In this document: positions 26,047 through 38,116 of the stretch, piece after piece
Numbering within the stretch: position 1 is the stretch's first letter
Layout of the letters: each line of letters begins with the position of its first letter
Assembly (NCBI GenBank): GCA_030063045.1
Contig: JAQSEB010000177.1
Location: 186,001-250,000 of the forward strand
Direction: 5' to 3'
Length of the DNA stretch: 64,000 bases
From: Pratylenchus scribneri
Taxonomy: Eukaryota; Nematoda; Chromadorea; Rhabditida; Pratylenchidae
The notes under the pieces: model-generated
Told to the model about the DNA's origin: nothing
The model's database searches: none
What the model saw: the letters and a program-made list of their open reading frames with translations, nothing else
Translations under genes and position numbers: made by a program

Positions 26047-27010
26047 GAGTCTTGTTGACATGCATTCATAATTGTCTTGTTGACATACATTTATTATTGT
26101 CTTGTTGACATGCATTCATAATTGTCTTGTTGACATGCATTTATTATTGTCTTGTTGACATGCATTTATTATTGTCTTGTTGACATGCATTTATTATTGT
26201 CTTGTTGACATGCATTTATTATTGTCTTGTTGACATGCATTTATTATTGTCTTGTTGACATACATTTATTATTGTCTTGTTGACATGCATTCATAATTGT
26301 CTTGTTGACATGCATTTATTATTGTCTTGTTGACATACATTTATTATTGTCTTGTTGACATGCATTTATTATTGTCTTGTTGACATGCATTCATAATTGT
26401 CTTGTTGACATGCATTTATTATTGTCTTGTTGACATACATTTATTATTGTCTTGTTGACATGCATTTATTATTGTCTTGTTGACATACATTTATTATTGT
26501 CTTGTTGACATGCATTCATAATTGTCTTGTTGACATGCATTTATTATTGTCTTGTTGACATACATTTATTATTGTCTTGTTGACATACATTTATTATTGT
26601 CTTGTTGACATGCATTTATTATTGTCTTGTTGACATACATTTATTATTGTCTTGTTGACATGCATTCATAATTGTCTTGTTGACATGCATTTATTATTGT
26701 CTTGTTGACATGCATTTATTATTGTCTTGTTGACATGCATTTATTATTGTCTTGTTGACATGCATTTATTATTGTCTTGTTGACATGCATTTATTATTGT
26801 CTTGTTGACATGCATTTATTATTGTCTTGTTGACATGCATTTATTATTGTCTTGTTGACATGCATTTATTATTGTCTTGTTGACATGCATTTATTATTGT
26901 CTTGTTGACATGCATTCATAATTGTCTTGTTGACATGCATTTATTATTGTCTTGTTGACATGCATTTATTATTGTCTTGTTGACATACATTTATTATTGT
27001 CTTGTTGCAA
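26047..27010. repeat. 25-bp satellite
   Basis: About 38 units of CTTGTTGACATGCATTTATT plus ATTGT. Only three variants occur: 'tgcatttattattgt', 'tgcattcataattgt' and 'tacatttattattgt'. Units are nearly identical, which points to recent expansion. It lies 240 bp beyond the TGT stop, without coding capacity. Confidence 0.97.
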
Positions 27011-27321
27011 TTTGGACGGCTAGAAATGTCTTGGGGGTTTTCGATGCGAGGAATTCTATATTATCAGTTTTTTAATAGGAAGCGAACTGCTGATTTGCAA
27101 ACCGGTTAGTCCATTCCTAATTTTTGCTCCTACAATATTTAAAGGAGCAAATCAAAAAAAACGTTTGACAAGGACGCGCATAACGCGCTTTATTGTGGAC
27201 TAATGTTTGTTTTAGGCGCGATTTTCTTAATTTTTGATGAGTGTTTTAAAGATGGTGATGGACACATCAATTATGCGCCAATAAAAATTAGCAAAATTGT
27301 GTGAATTTATTCCTTTTAAAT

Positions 27322-27732
27322 TAAATTACAATTGGCCAGGATGTGAATATCAGACAAAAAAAAGACAATGATAGAATGTCCTCACATTGGCGTACACATT
27401 CCGGGGAAAGGCCATATGTTTGTGCCGAATGTGGCAAATCATTCAAACAAACAACGGCATTGAACAGACATGCACTTATCCACACTGGCGAAAAGCCCTA
27501 CAAATTTGATATATGTGACAAATCATTCAATCAGTCCAATTCATTGAAAAGGTATGAACTCACCCATACAGACGAAAGGCTCAGACAGTCTTGGTCATTG
27601 GCATATCATAAAGGGACTACTCATAAAGGAGATTCAATCAATGTAATATATAAAATTAGGAGTCAACCCAATATTGTTATCCAAAAATTTCTACAAAACA
27701 GGAACGAAAAATGCCAACACTTGATGAGATAA
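27322..27732 (+). pseudogene. Decayed C2H2 zinc-finger exon
   Basis: The first finger begins YNWPGCEY near 27328 but falls out of frame at a run of eight A (27357-27364). It resumes as SSHWRTHSGERP. Finger 2 is intact (CAECGKSFKQTTALNRHALIH). Finger 3 has lost its first Cys (YKFDIC) and its first His (LKRYELTH). The arrangement CxxPGC plus TGERP linkers matches the C2H2 genes at 36686 and 42669, so this is a related, degenerating copy. The frameshift could also be a homopolymer sequencing error. Confidence 0.7.
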
Positions 27733-27733
27733 G

Positions 27734-28029
27734 GCAGAGGAGGAAGAAATAATAGAAATTACTGACGGAAATACATCGATGACTTCGGTGACGGGTGATG
27801 GCAGAGGAGACAAACAATTGTTCAAGAGAGGAGGAACAATGCGTTTTGGACAGGTAGCTGGAATTAAAATCAAAATTACGATCAATTTAGAATTATTTAA
27901 TCAAATTATTAATTTATTTTTGCACATTTTAGGCCTCTCAGTCTTCATCAATTACTTCTGCTGCCACAGATTCAATTTTGCTGCCATCTACCCTTCGATC
28001 TTCGCCTCCAATTCCGCCCATTTTGAATG
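27734..28029 (+). other. Possible exons of an unrecognised gene
   Basis: An open stretch to 27853 reads acidic (EEEEIIEITDG), then Gly/Arg-rich, and ends at a CAG|GTAGCT donor. An acceptor before 27933 leads to a Ser/Pro-rich segment (SSSITSAATDS) ending at a GGTGAG donor near 28030. The frames are compatible but nothing is recognised. These may be parts of the decayed zinc-finger gene. Confidence 0.3.
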
Positions 28030-28376
28030 GTGAGAAGAAAAAATTACTCGTGGCATTCAACCGCAGGCAAGAAATTTAAATTTATTTAAAATATTTTCAA
28101 TTGCATAATAATTATTTTTTTAATTAAATTTAATCAAATCACTTATTTCGCAAAAGAATTGTGTCCCAAAATTTTTTTTAATTTTTCAATAATTTCTGGA
28201 GGTTTCGGGGTTGTAGAACACGAATCTAGCATCCGTTTTGTCATATATTTCCGTCTTGCTAAGATAATAAATGCCGACTTTTACAATGAAAAAGCAAAAG
28301 GGGGAGGGCACTTTTGGTGGAAATTTTTACAATGCGCCGAAGAGTGAAAAAATATAAAATTTTCGTAATTCTACAG

Positions 28377-29125
28377 ATGGAACATAATCACGGTCCAAAT
28401 CAATGCTGTTGTGCCAATGTTCAGCAGGCTATGGCCGAGCGAAATGCTGCACTCGCCGAAAGGGACACGGCTATTTGAAATGCCCAAAATGGGAACATCC
28501 AAGTGAGGATTTTTATTAAATTATAAATTAATTTATAACTAATTATATAAATTAAAGAATAGCGATTATGACAAATTGGCGCGTGAATGCAAAGAATTGG
28601 AACCGACAATAAATAACATCACGGAAATGATGGACCAGGTAAATTAAAAATAGATTAGCATTTAATTTGAAAAAAAAAAACATTGAATATGCAGAAAAGT
28701 TTATATTGGTTTAATGGATGTCCTAGACCCCCAAATCTTATATCCAATCGATACTCGATGACGAGATGCATGAATGGTATTATATATAATTTGATATGGT
28801 TTAATCAATAATTATTAAAGCAATTAAACCATATCAAATTATAAACCATTCATGCATCTCGTCATCGAGATATATCGAATGGATATATGATTTGGGGGTC
28901 TAGGACAAACCACTAAAGTATAAACTTTTCTCCAATTTCAATATTTTTTCCGCAAATTAAATATTGCCATTTTTTCAGCAAAATCAATTCAGCCCGTCAA
29001 ATGTTGTAAAAATACTCAAAGATTGCAAGAAATCACAAGCATTTTTGCATAATTACAAGAACAGCCCAACAGTGAAAATGGAAAGACTTCAGCTGGAAGC
29101 GACTTTGAATAAGAAGATGGAATGA
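28377..29125 (+). pseudogene. Small coiled-coil gene with an in-frame TGA
   Basis: Three exons, 28377-28502, 28558-28638 and 28979-29125, join in one phase to 118 codons with consensus splice sites. Visible segments: MEHNHGPNQCCCANVQQ, AMAERNAALAERDTAI, DYDKLARECKELEPTI, then a Lys-rich helical tail ending KKME. A TGA at 28476-28478 (codon 34) interrupts it; one C-to-T change from CGA would explain it. No family recognised. An M3 element occupies the second intron. Confidence 0.5.
28665..28955. repeat. M3 element, long palindrome
   Basis: Left 'gtcctagacccccaaatctt' is mirrored by 'tgatttgggggtctaggac'. Inner 'gacgagatgcatgaatgg' is mirrored by 'catgcatctcgtcatcgaga'. Confidence 0.85.
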
Positions 29126-29484
29126 ATTCATTATTCATGGAAAAAGATTAAAATAACTTTAATAATATATATTATTTTGTTGCCAATATTTTTAATAAAT
29201 TTATTAATTTGAATGGTTGCTTGCATTTTTGATCAAAAACATTAAAAAGTTTTCATAAACAAAAAAATTCAAATGTTTGGAGAAACAAAAACATTCAAAT
29301 GTTTGTGGTTTAGTTAACAAATAAATTAAAATAGAGAATGTTTTTTTTTACAACATATTCTAACGATTATCTTTGAATTGAAGTTGCTATTTATTTATTA
29401 AATTAAAAGCATTTATTATCATTTGTTTTCAACAATATTATTTATCTTCATTCTTCTTTCATATATTCTTTATTATCACATCGC

Positions 29485-29745
29485 TCATTGTTGCCCATCT
29501 TGCTGATCACGGTTCCGGCGGTTGCGTGTACATCGGCGCCATTGTTCCCGTCGCCGATCTCGTCGACGACGTTCTTCATCCTGCCTTCGCCTCAATTCTT
29601 CTTTCCGTTGCCTCACTTCTTCATCCCTTTGTCTATTTTGCTCTTCCCGTCGACGATTTTCTTCTTCGAGTTGAGCCAACACTTCCTGCCCACGTTCAAT
29701 AAGTTGTTCCTGTCGTCGAATATGTTCGCGTTCAGAATTGGACAT
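29485..29745 (-). CDS. Small Arg/Glu-rich coiled-coil protein
   Basis: Single-exon frame of 86 residues starting MSNSEREHIRRQEQLIERGQ. The middle is a continuous Glu/Arg/Gln helix with heptad-like spacing, and the C-terminus is Arg-rich (RRCTRNRRNRDQQDGQQ). There is no signal peptide or membrane segment. No family recognised. An unspliced 261-bp frame in such AT-rich DNA and the more balanced base composition favour a real gene, but low-complexity translation cannot be excluded. Confidence 0.5.
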   Translation of the reverse strand: MSNSEREHIRRQEQLIERGQEVLAQLEEENRRREEQNRQRDEEVRQRKEELRRRQDEERRRRDRRREQWRRCTRNRRNRDQQDGQQ

Positions 29746-30667
29746 ATTTGATTCAAATTTGTGCTGAAAAAGAGATTTTGGTTGTTTAAAGGATAAAAAT
29801 TATAAAAATATGCTTCTTAACTCTTAATATAATCCAAAATAATAGAGAAAAGATTATGAATTATGATAGGTTTGGGGTAGAGACCTTATTGGAATTAAAT
29901 AACAATTTTTGAACCCTATAAAAATGTTTTTTTTCCTAATTAAATTTAAATGTTTTTTTTCCTAATTACATTTTTTATTGCTTTTATAGCTTCAAAAGTA
30001 ATATTATTTAAAATTGTTTGGATTGGATTGAAAAGATTGAATTTGTCGAAATCAATCTCAGAGAATTTTATGGAAAATATAATGATAAATTCATTACACT
30101 TGGATGGTGAAATTGAAAATATAAATAAATTCGTCGTCATCGAATGTATGGGTGAGTGTGGATGGGATAAAATGAATAAATCAGCGATTGAAATTTGAGA
30201 AATTAATGAAAAATGAGGAATAAAAATTAGTTGGAAAGAAAGACAAAAATTTCAGAAAAGGTTTATTATTTCTTAATCTTATATTATTCAAATTCACAAC
30301 ACTACTCTTCTGGTTAATCGATAAAGGATAAACCATTCAAAACATTAAGCGTTCTTTTAAATTTAGTCGATTTTATTAAGAATGTAGTACCCGAAGTTTA
30401 TTCTACAAAATTGTTTGGAAATTTTTCGAAAAAGTAGAAAAATTACTTAGAATTTTAGGCCTTTCAAATATGGCTTATCTATTTCTCGGCCTAATTGCTT
30501 TTTTGGGTTAGGGTCAAAAGAACGACCCAGGCCCCCAATCAGAAGCAATACAAATTTTTTTGCCATTTTTCATTATGAATTATATCCGCAAATTTTATTT
30601 ATTTAAAAAAAGATAATATACAAGGAATAAACTATGTTTAATGAATAATGGTGAATGAAGAATATTC
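29746..30667. other. AT-rich intergenic stretch
   Basis: No convincing gene or repeat seen. An 82-codon plus frame at 29950-30198 starts with a hydrophobic, signal-peptide-like segment (MFFFLITFFIAFIAS) and is then featureless. It is probably chance. Confidence 0.4.
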
Positions 30668-32137
30668 TTATTTTTTGCCTTCTATCGATTTTCGATATTC
30701 CTCTTTGCATAGTTCCAAAAAGCGGCCAACCCTTCCATCTTTGATATATTTTGGCGGTTTCAAGTCCAACGCGGCTTTGGCTCTGTAGAAATTGCGAATT
30801 GAGAAACGAGCCGCTTGCCGAATTGGTGCAGAATCGGCTAACTACAATATTTGGAATTAATTTATGTAAATATATCCGTTGTTTATTCATATATACAATT
30901 TTTATAATAGTATTATTTAGATTTAAATTATCCAACAAATTGTTTATTTTATGTCCAATTCCGGTAAAATATAGACTTCGTACAGATTCGAGAATAGGTT
31001 CATTCGGCTCGCCTAGTCGATTTGGCACTATCTTAAAGAATGGAGTTTTTGGAAAATTTTGGAAAATAAATTCTTTATAGCTTTTTTTATTATTAGAGCC
31101 GGTCAGATCGGGGTTGGGAACTATATAAATGCGACATTTCTTCAGTCAGTCTCAGTCTCAGATTTTGATCTAACTAATGAACGATGAGAAAGAGCAGCAC
31201 TCGATAGAAAGAGTATAAACATGAATATTGGTAAGGAATTTACCGGTATGACCGGAAACATTAACCAGTATAACCGGCTATATAGAGGGAATTTTAATAA
31301 CTGTATCGGTAAGACCGGTCGGACCGGTGGCGAAATTAATATATAAAGGCTCCTTTTTCTCAGTCGCAGTCATGATGAATGACATGGCCTCAAAAAAAAT
31401 GAAAAGAGCAGCGCTCATATAGAAATATAATTTTTGGCAAAAAGAACTGTTCAAAAATAAGGTTAGGGCTAGGGGTTAGGGTTTAGGGTTCGGAGGATGG
31501 GATTGAACGGAGTGAATATAGCGGAGCGAAGCGACCAAAAAATTCAAAAACTCCATTCTTGCAGATAGCGTCGTCGATTTAGTTTATAGAATTTCAATTC
31601 CAGACCTGCCACATCTGCTGAACTGTATCATAACTTACAATTTAATTGTAAACCAAATCGGTTCATTTTCAACAGTTCACTTTCTGTTAAGCTCATATGA
31701 TTTGAAATTTCTTAGAATAAATCGGCCATCCGGCGGGTGGAAAGAACATATTCTCGATTTTGTACGTATTCCATTATAATTGTTTTTAATGTTTAAAAAC
31801 CGAAATATCTCAACTTGTTGTGAGCGCTTATAACTTTAAAAAGAATTGAAGCAATTTTGATAATTTTTGATGCTTATCCAATGATTGGAGTAAAACTATG
31901 ATGGATTTTTGAGTATAATTACAATTCTGAACCATTCCAAATAAAAAATCAATACTGGATAGGTATCAAATTAATTTTTAATTTGGTGTGGGTTACACCA
32001 CCACAATTGGTTCAATTCTTATTCTTTAAGAAAGAATTGTTTATTTTATAGTATTTTTAATTTAATTTACTGGAAATTCAAACCTTTCGAATGAATTGTT
32101 CATTGTTGAGAAATTGTCGAATCCATTGGTCAATCAT
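30668..32137 (-). CDS. Small NCBP2AS2-like protein
   Basis: Two exons, 32137-32084 and 30841-30668, give 71 residues. The N-terminus QWIRQFLNNEQFIRK followed by LADSAPIRQAARFSIRNFYR resembles the small eukaryotic NCBP2-AS2 family (pattern LADS.P.R.AAR near residue 20). The tail is charged (LCKEEYRKSIEGKK). The protein's role is poorly known. The start codon is 174 bp downstream of the OSGEP stop on the same strand. The 1.24-kb intron holds M4 and M7 copies and a dispersed repeat. Family assignment rests on a short match. Confidence 0.6.
31092..31420. repeat. Two-copy dispersed repeat with ACCGG blocks
   Basis: Two related blocks each run from 'tatataaa' through 'tctcagtc' to 'gaaaagagcagc..tcat' or 'gaaagagcagcactcgat'. 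Between them are several ACCGG-containing words, including 'agaccggtcggaccggt'. Origin unknown. Confidence 0.5.
31562..31735. repeat. M7 element copy
   Basis: 'gtcgatttagtttatagaat' at the left, diverged inverted 'atttcttagaataaatcggc' at the right. Confidence 0.55.
31795..32045. repeat. M4-related element
   Basis: 'gaagcaattttgataatttt', 'aaaactatgatgg' and a mirrored 'accaattggttcaattct'-like right side; a diverged M4 copy. Confidence 0.45.
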
Positions 32138-32311
32138 CGCCGCTTACTTCAATAATTTCTTCTTATTATTTAATTTAAATAATAATAAAATATTAATAAA
32201 AATGTTAAGTAAAAATTGGAAACCGTAAAAAATACAAATGGATGAAAATAAAATAAATAACAAATTTATTCAATTGATAAATAAACAATGAAATAATTTA
32301 TATAAATGAAA

Positions 32312-35300
32312 TCAATTTCTCCAAAGAACATTCACTTGGTCTGTCCTATATCTTTGCGTATATGTGCTATCCGCCAAATCGGCCCGAAGTCCGGCTTGAA
32401 ACATTTCCCATCCAGCCTTAATTTATTGAATGAGATTATTTAAATAATTAATGGATTTTTTACATAGAAAGTAGTTTTTGACTTCTAAATCAGAAACCGG
32501 TTTTGACCCTACAAACCTTATACCAATTTGTAGATCTCATAGAGACGCATCGAATGGTTTAAAAATGGCAAGTTTTGGCCGAAATTTAAAGAGTTTAAAA
32601 ACAAAAACTGGAAATATGGATATGGTTTAGACGGTTTATAAACTAAGAAATTTATATACCAATCGATGCGTCTCGATGAGCTCTACAAATTGGTATAAGG
32701 AAGGTGAGTAGGGTCTAAAACCAGTTTCTGAATTATTAGATGTCAAAAACTACCTTTGATGCAAAAAATTTTTATTCTGAATTTATTTTAGGATTATTTA
32801 AATTTGGGATCGTCCATGTATGTCGGTCAGGGTTATCGGATCGGGGTAACCCGAAAAAACACGGACCCAAAAAACCCGGGTGAAAAATCTCTGGTTTCGA
32901 GTCGAGTTTGCGGTTTTTCAAAAACGATGAAAAGAAAGGAAAAATTTTTAGTAGAAAAATGTTTATAAATAGTAAAAAACAATTTAAACGAACAATATTT
33001 TAATAGATTATTACTCATGGGCTTATTTTTATTAGGTAATTTGTGATTAAGAAATATCATTTCAGAATTTGATGTCACGAAACCCAAAAACCCGAACGGA
33101 AACCCGAGTTGCGAAAATTCAGAAAAATTCTTCGGTCGGTTTTTCCCGAATCAAACGCGAACAAGAATCCGAACTGTCCGATCTCTAATTTAAATAATTA
33201 ATTCCCCGTCCATGTTCCCAAACCTGCGCAATCATTGCTCCATTATCGATGCAGAATCGTTCGTCAGTGGCGAATAGCCGTGCGCCTCGTTCCTCCGCCA
33301 TTATTCCCATCATTTCCTGTAGTCGCTGATTGCAGCCAACTCCGCCCACAATCAACACTTCGGCGGAACCACTGTGCGCCATTGCTCGTTCGGTTATTTC
33401 GATTAACATCGCAAAAACTGTTTCCTTTAAAATAATAAAATTATATAAAAATCATTTAATTTTTTATAATCCAAAAAATTAAGTTCTCAATTGCAATTTA
33501 GACGATCATTCACCGTTTAAACGACCTTTATTAGTTTAAAAGCGGCCAATTATTAAAAGTTTTGGCGACCATTCAAAGCTATGCAGAAATTTATCAATAG
33601 AAAAGTTTATTGACAGAAAATGCCCATCCAGCAGCCCTGAACCTAAACCCTATAATAGCCTAACCAAAACCTTCTATTAACTAAGTAGGCTTGCTATTAT
33701 AAACTAAATCTTTAAGCCTAATTCTAATTTGACATTTATTTTATCAAATAAAGAAACAAATTTGACTAAAATTTTAAAGACATGGTGAAATTGTTTTATG
33801 TGAGATAATACCAAATTTAAATGCAAGGCTAGATTTAATTTTGAGCTCAAAGTAGAAAGAAAAGTTGCCTAAGCCAAGACTTTTTTCTTGGCTATTTATT
33901 GACTTTGGGTCCCTTTTTTATGAATTTTTGCGTTGATAGTCTAATGTTCAGCTAAAATTTCAATTGGTCGCTTAAGGCTTAAACTTGAAAAGTCGGCTAA
34001 ACTGCAATTAAGCCCAAAAGTTAAGGTTAAAAAAGCTCGGTTTTAGCTTATTTTGCTCTTCTTTTGGCGGCCAAAATTGTTTTTATTATCCGAATAACAT
34101 TTGATTTTATTTATGTGATCCAAAAAACTATTGTTTTTATTACAAAAAATCTTCATTTTTTCTTAAAAAACTTAAAATAAACTTTTTCCATGATAAAAAA
34201 CCTGTAAAGAAAAGCACAGATCGGCCGGAGTAAATTTGCCAGATTTTATCAAAGCCGGTGCCTCCTTCTCAATGTGCGAGAGAATTCCCGACAGAGAAAT
34301 GTCCATCCCCTTGACGCCATAAGGCAATGGATACAATTTGGTGCCGCCCAGTTTTGCCAACTGTTCAATTTGATAGCCTGGACTGGGCTCATTCGAAAGT
34401 TTGAGACATCGAGCAAATCTGTCCAGGCAATTGCCAACTGCAATGTCCAGCGTTTCTCCAAAAATTGCATAACAATGATTCAAATAGGAAATTACCTATA
34501 ATTTAATTTTTAATTATCGATACTATGTAATTTAGTTTTTGACTCCTAATAAATCAGAAACCAGTTTTAAACCCTAAAAACGTTTACCATTTTTGTAGAT
34601 CTCATCCAGACGCATCTTTTGACATATAAATTTCTTATAGTTTAAATCGAAACTCAGCGAGTTAAACCGTTTAAACCACATTTCCATTTTTTGGTTTTAA
34701 ACATTTTAAATTTGGGCCAAAATCTAACATTTTATATACTATTCGACGCGATACGATGAGATCTACAAATTGGTATAAGTTTAGAGAGTTTAAAACCATT
34801 TTTTCTAATATATTAAATGTCTAAAATAGAGGTATGCTCCAACTCGTCGCCGTTTAAAATAGTTCATTTAGGACAAGACCAAAATTTATGATTTTGGTAT
34901 CAAGTTAAAGAGCAGAAGCTCCGCTATCCAAGGATACTAATTATATTTAAATTGGTTAAAAAATGATAAAGTTGTGCTTAAAAAGCCATTTAAAACTACT
35001 TTTACTAGGGATTATCGGAATTCTTAGTGGTTTTTTGTGCATAATTTCTCAATTTTTTAGCAACTCAAATAAAATTAATATTTATTTGATAGCTAAGCTT
35101 CTGCTCTTTAATTTGTGAGCAAAATCATAAAGTTTGGTTTAGTCTTTTAGTCCTTAATGAACTATTATAAACGGCGACAAGTTGAGCCAACGACAAGTTG
35201 GGCTACTCCAAAAAAAAATAGTATCATTTTTAATTAAAATAGTATAAATCACACGAACTTGAGTATTTCCACCGCTCACATATAAAATGACTGGATTCAC

Positions 35301-36162
35301 AGCTCCCGTGATCAATCGGCCCATTTCGATGTGTCCAATGCAATGATTGACCGGAAGCAATGGTTTCTCCCACAATTGTGCCAATGTTCTGGCCACAATC
35401 GCGCCCACTTGCAGCGGTGCACCCATTCCCGGTCCTTTGGTATAGGCAATGGCATCAATTTCCACTTTTGGATCCTTCACAATAATTTAACATTATTTAA
35501 AGGTATTTTTTTTGCTTCAAAATAATTTTTTGCTTCAAAAATAGTTTTCGACTTCTAATAAACTCGAAACTGGTCTTAGACCCTACAAACTTTAGACCAA
35601 TTTGTAGATCTCATCGAGACGCATCGAATGGTATATAAAATCTCGGGTTTTGGCCAAAAATTAAAGAGTTTAAAAACCCAAAAAACTATTAAATGGTTTA
35701 AAGTTTAACTGGTTCGGTTTCTATTTGAACTAAGAAATATATATGTCAAAAGAAGCATCTCGATGAGATCTACAAAATTTTATAGGCTTCTTAGGGTCCA
35801 AAACCGGTTTCTTATTTATATAAGTCCGAATTTTTTGATTAAAAATTCTATTTTGATGCAAAAAAAAATTATTTCTCTTATTTAAAATAATTTCGCATAA
35901 ATTATAACCTGAATTTTGGCCTCTTGGAGTGCCTCAACCACAAGTGCAATCACATTTTGACGATGATGAATAGCAGTTTCGGTTGGTCGAAAACCTTCGC
36001 CTGGCGGTGCATGGAATGTCCGTCTTGGATTGCTGAGCACCGCACCATCATTGATAATTCCCACACCAATTTTGTTTGCGCCTAAATTAGTGTAAAATAA
36101 TTGTCGTTTTGGAATAGAAAAATTAACACTTAACTGCCTTCAATGCCCAATATGCAAACCAT
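32312..36162 (-). CDS. osgep: tRNA t6A37 threonylcarbamoyltransferase OSGEP/Kae1
   Basis: Catalytic subunit of the KEOPS complex that makes t6A37 in ANN-decoding tRNAs. Exons: 36162-36135, 36081-35909, 35474-35259, 34495-34202, 33424-33224 and 32416-32312; 338 residues against 335 in human, all phases consistent. Motifs in order: [35 protein letters not shown], the metal-binding [66 protein letters not shown] and [17 protein letters not shown]. The last exon encodes AGWEMF and a short tail; without it the frame would stop just after MIAQ. Introns hold three M1 elements and one M4. It may be co-transcribed with the small gene 174 bp downstream. Confidence 0.96.
32467..32757. repeat. M1 element in the last OSGEP intron
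   Basis: 'aagtagtttttgacttctaa' at the left, mirrored 'attagatgtcaaaaactacc' at the right. Confidence 0.85.
34530..34826. repeat. M1 element in OSGEP intron 3
   Basis: 'tagtttttgactcctaataa' and 'aaccagtttta' at the left; the core reads 'gacgcgatacgatgagatc' on the mirrored arm; the right end is diverged. Confidence 0.75.
34835..35215. repeat. M4 element in OSGEP intron 3
   Basis: 'tcaagttaaagagcagaagc' mirrored by 'gcttctgctctttaattt'; ends 'caactcgtcgccg' and 'cggcgacaagttg'. Confidence 0.85.
35538..35840. repeat. M1 element in OSGEP intron 2
   Basis: 'atagttttcgacttctaata' at the left, core 'ctcatcgagacgcatcga' and mirrored 'gaagcatctcgatgagatc'. Confidence 0.8.
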
Positions 36163-36277
36163 TTTCGCAATCTATCTTAAATGTTTCTTGCCGTTATTCT
36201 TGCTTTTTATTTAAAAATGAAAAATTTTAAAAGTAGAAACATTGTCTTTTTTACATCTTTTATAATAGGTGCTAATT

Positions 36278-36575
36278 TTTTTTTGCCGAAAGCTTAATAA
36301 CTTATTAATACCTAATCTTACTTAAACCATATAAACCTTATATACCAATCGATAGAGTTCGAAAAGACGCATCGATTGTCATATAAATTATTGTGATTTG
36401 GCTCAAAACTAAGAGTTATAAACCAAAATTGGGTTTAGACGGTTAATTATTGAATTTTGGCCAAACCGAGCCAAACAATACATCAATATCGATGCATCTC
36501 GATGAGCTTTATCGATGGTATAAGATTTATTAGGTATATGATCAAGTATAATGTGATCTTTCGGCAAAAAATGCT
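36278..36575. repeat. M2 element upstream of OSGEP
   Basis: 'tttttttgccgaaagcttaa' and 'gtgatctttcggcaaaaaat' are the mirrored ends; core 'agacgcatcgattg' and 'cgatgcatctcgatgagc'. It fills most of the gap between OSGEP and the next minus-strand gene. Confidence 0.85.
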
Positions 36576-36685
36576 TTCTCTTTATTAAAATGATGAATTT
36601 AATTTATAATCAAAACCAAGTAAAATTATTTTATGGTAAAATATCAGCAGATCAATCAAATATATTCCTCTCCACTTTTCTTCAT

Positions 36686-38047
36686 TTATTCAATATTATG
36701 CGCTCTTTTGAGATGTCTCTTCAAATTGCCAATTTGCGTGAATGCCAGGCCACATTGTTGGCAGACGAATGGCCTTTCGCCCGTATGGACTCGTTCATGC
36801 ACTTTCAGGGCGCCCAATTTTTCGAATGTTTGGCCGCATTCCTCGCACAGATATCCGGCTTTTTCGCCAGTGTGAATTCGGATATGGTCGGTCATTCGGC
36901 TGGTAAATTTGCTTCGAAAACGGCAGCCGGGCCATTTGCATTTTTGCTGGAAATTATTGATTTTCTAATTCGCCGATTTTTGTTTATTTCTTTATTGGAA
37001 ATTTCGTTTAATTTTTGCAAATTTAAATGAGATCAAGAAATAAAAAATTCAGAAATTACATTATGTTATTCCTAAAATTGGTCGCCCCAAAAATCATCTA
37101 AAATCATGTTTTTTCACCGTTTTACAATCAAATATGAGTAATAGAATAAATCTCAAAAAAATTTTCAAATCTTGATCTGCATCCAGAGAACCGAAAAATA
37201 CCGGTTTCTTTCAAAAATAAATGGCATCTTCGATTTTTATTTGTTTTTCTATTAGAGTAAAAATTTCAAAAAAAAATCATACCAATTGTTTAAATTTCTT
37301 ATTTGTCTGTTGTTGCAATTGCTGCCTGTGGTTTGATGAGCCTTTTTGTGGAGCATTTTGGGTTCTAAAATTTTAATAAATGTTTTTTCTCCTCCTTTTT
37401 GAAATCTAATAATGATCATAGGACCATTAAAAATGGGAATAATACTAATCAATATGACAAATTTTGTTGGGTCAACCAATTAAAAACTTTCTTTCTATTG
37501 GTTTATTAAACTTTTTATTTATATCCAAAAGATTATCAAAATATGTTGACCAGAAAATTATGGGCATAAAAAACAGTTTGGGCTTATTTTTATTTATATT
37601 TTTTACAAAAATTAAATCAAAAACTATTTCTCAATCCTAATCGAAGTATAAAATAGTATCAAATTTGCTTACTTGTAAGCAAATTTAATTCCACACTTTT
37701 AAATTGTTTAATAAAAATTCAAACCTTTTCTTCTCATTGCCATTGCCGCCACCAACCAAAGTGACCAGATCATCCGTCACTGCCTCATTCATTTCCATTT
37801 GTTCCCAAGCCCAATTTGGATTACTTTCGCTGCTTCCAAAATTCATTGGGTTTGCATTTGCCATATTCTGATGCCCCGATCCGGATGGATAATTTCCGGC
37901 AATATTTTGGCGAATATTAGGTGTATTTTGGATGCCATTTTGCTGCCCATTCTCCAATTTAATCGCCAACCATTCAATGCCATTCTCTTGAACTCCTTCC
38001 AAAATTGGTGGTGGTCGATTTTGTTGACTTTCTTGTGTTGTTACCAT
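36686..38047 (-). CDS. Three-finger C2H2 zinc-finger protein
   Basis: Exons 38047-37725, 37364-37283 and 36946-36686 give 221 residues. The first 135 are Gln/Asn/Gly-rich and of low complexity. Three C2H2 fingers follow: CKWPGCRFRSKFTSRMTDH (C-x4-C type), CEECGQTFEKLGALKVHERVH and CQQCGLAFTQIGNLKRHLKR, with TGEK and TGERP linkers. A sequence-specific DNA-binding regulator is inferred; targets are unknown. The fingers resemble those encoded at 42669-43095 and 27322-27732. The integrase/coiled-coil gene ends 387 bp upstream on the same strand. Exon 1 might be preceded by further sequence. Confidence 0.8.
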
Positions 38048-38116
38048 TCCTTCCTTAAATATTTATTTGAAGCTATTTTTTTAACGAATTATTTTAAACC
38101 CATTTTTATTTTTCAC

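Noticed and set aside
29950..30198. Possible small secreted protein (effector-like)
   Set aside because: A hydrophobic N-terminus is common by chance in T-rich DNA; no Cys pattern, no splice partners, no similarity recognised.
31460..31495. Telomere-like TTAGGG words
   Set aside because: Only a few irregular units; nematode telomeres are usually TTAGGC. The CCCTAAC words in M5 are also just element sequence.
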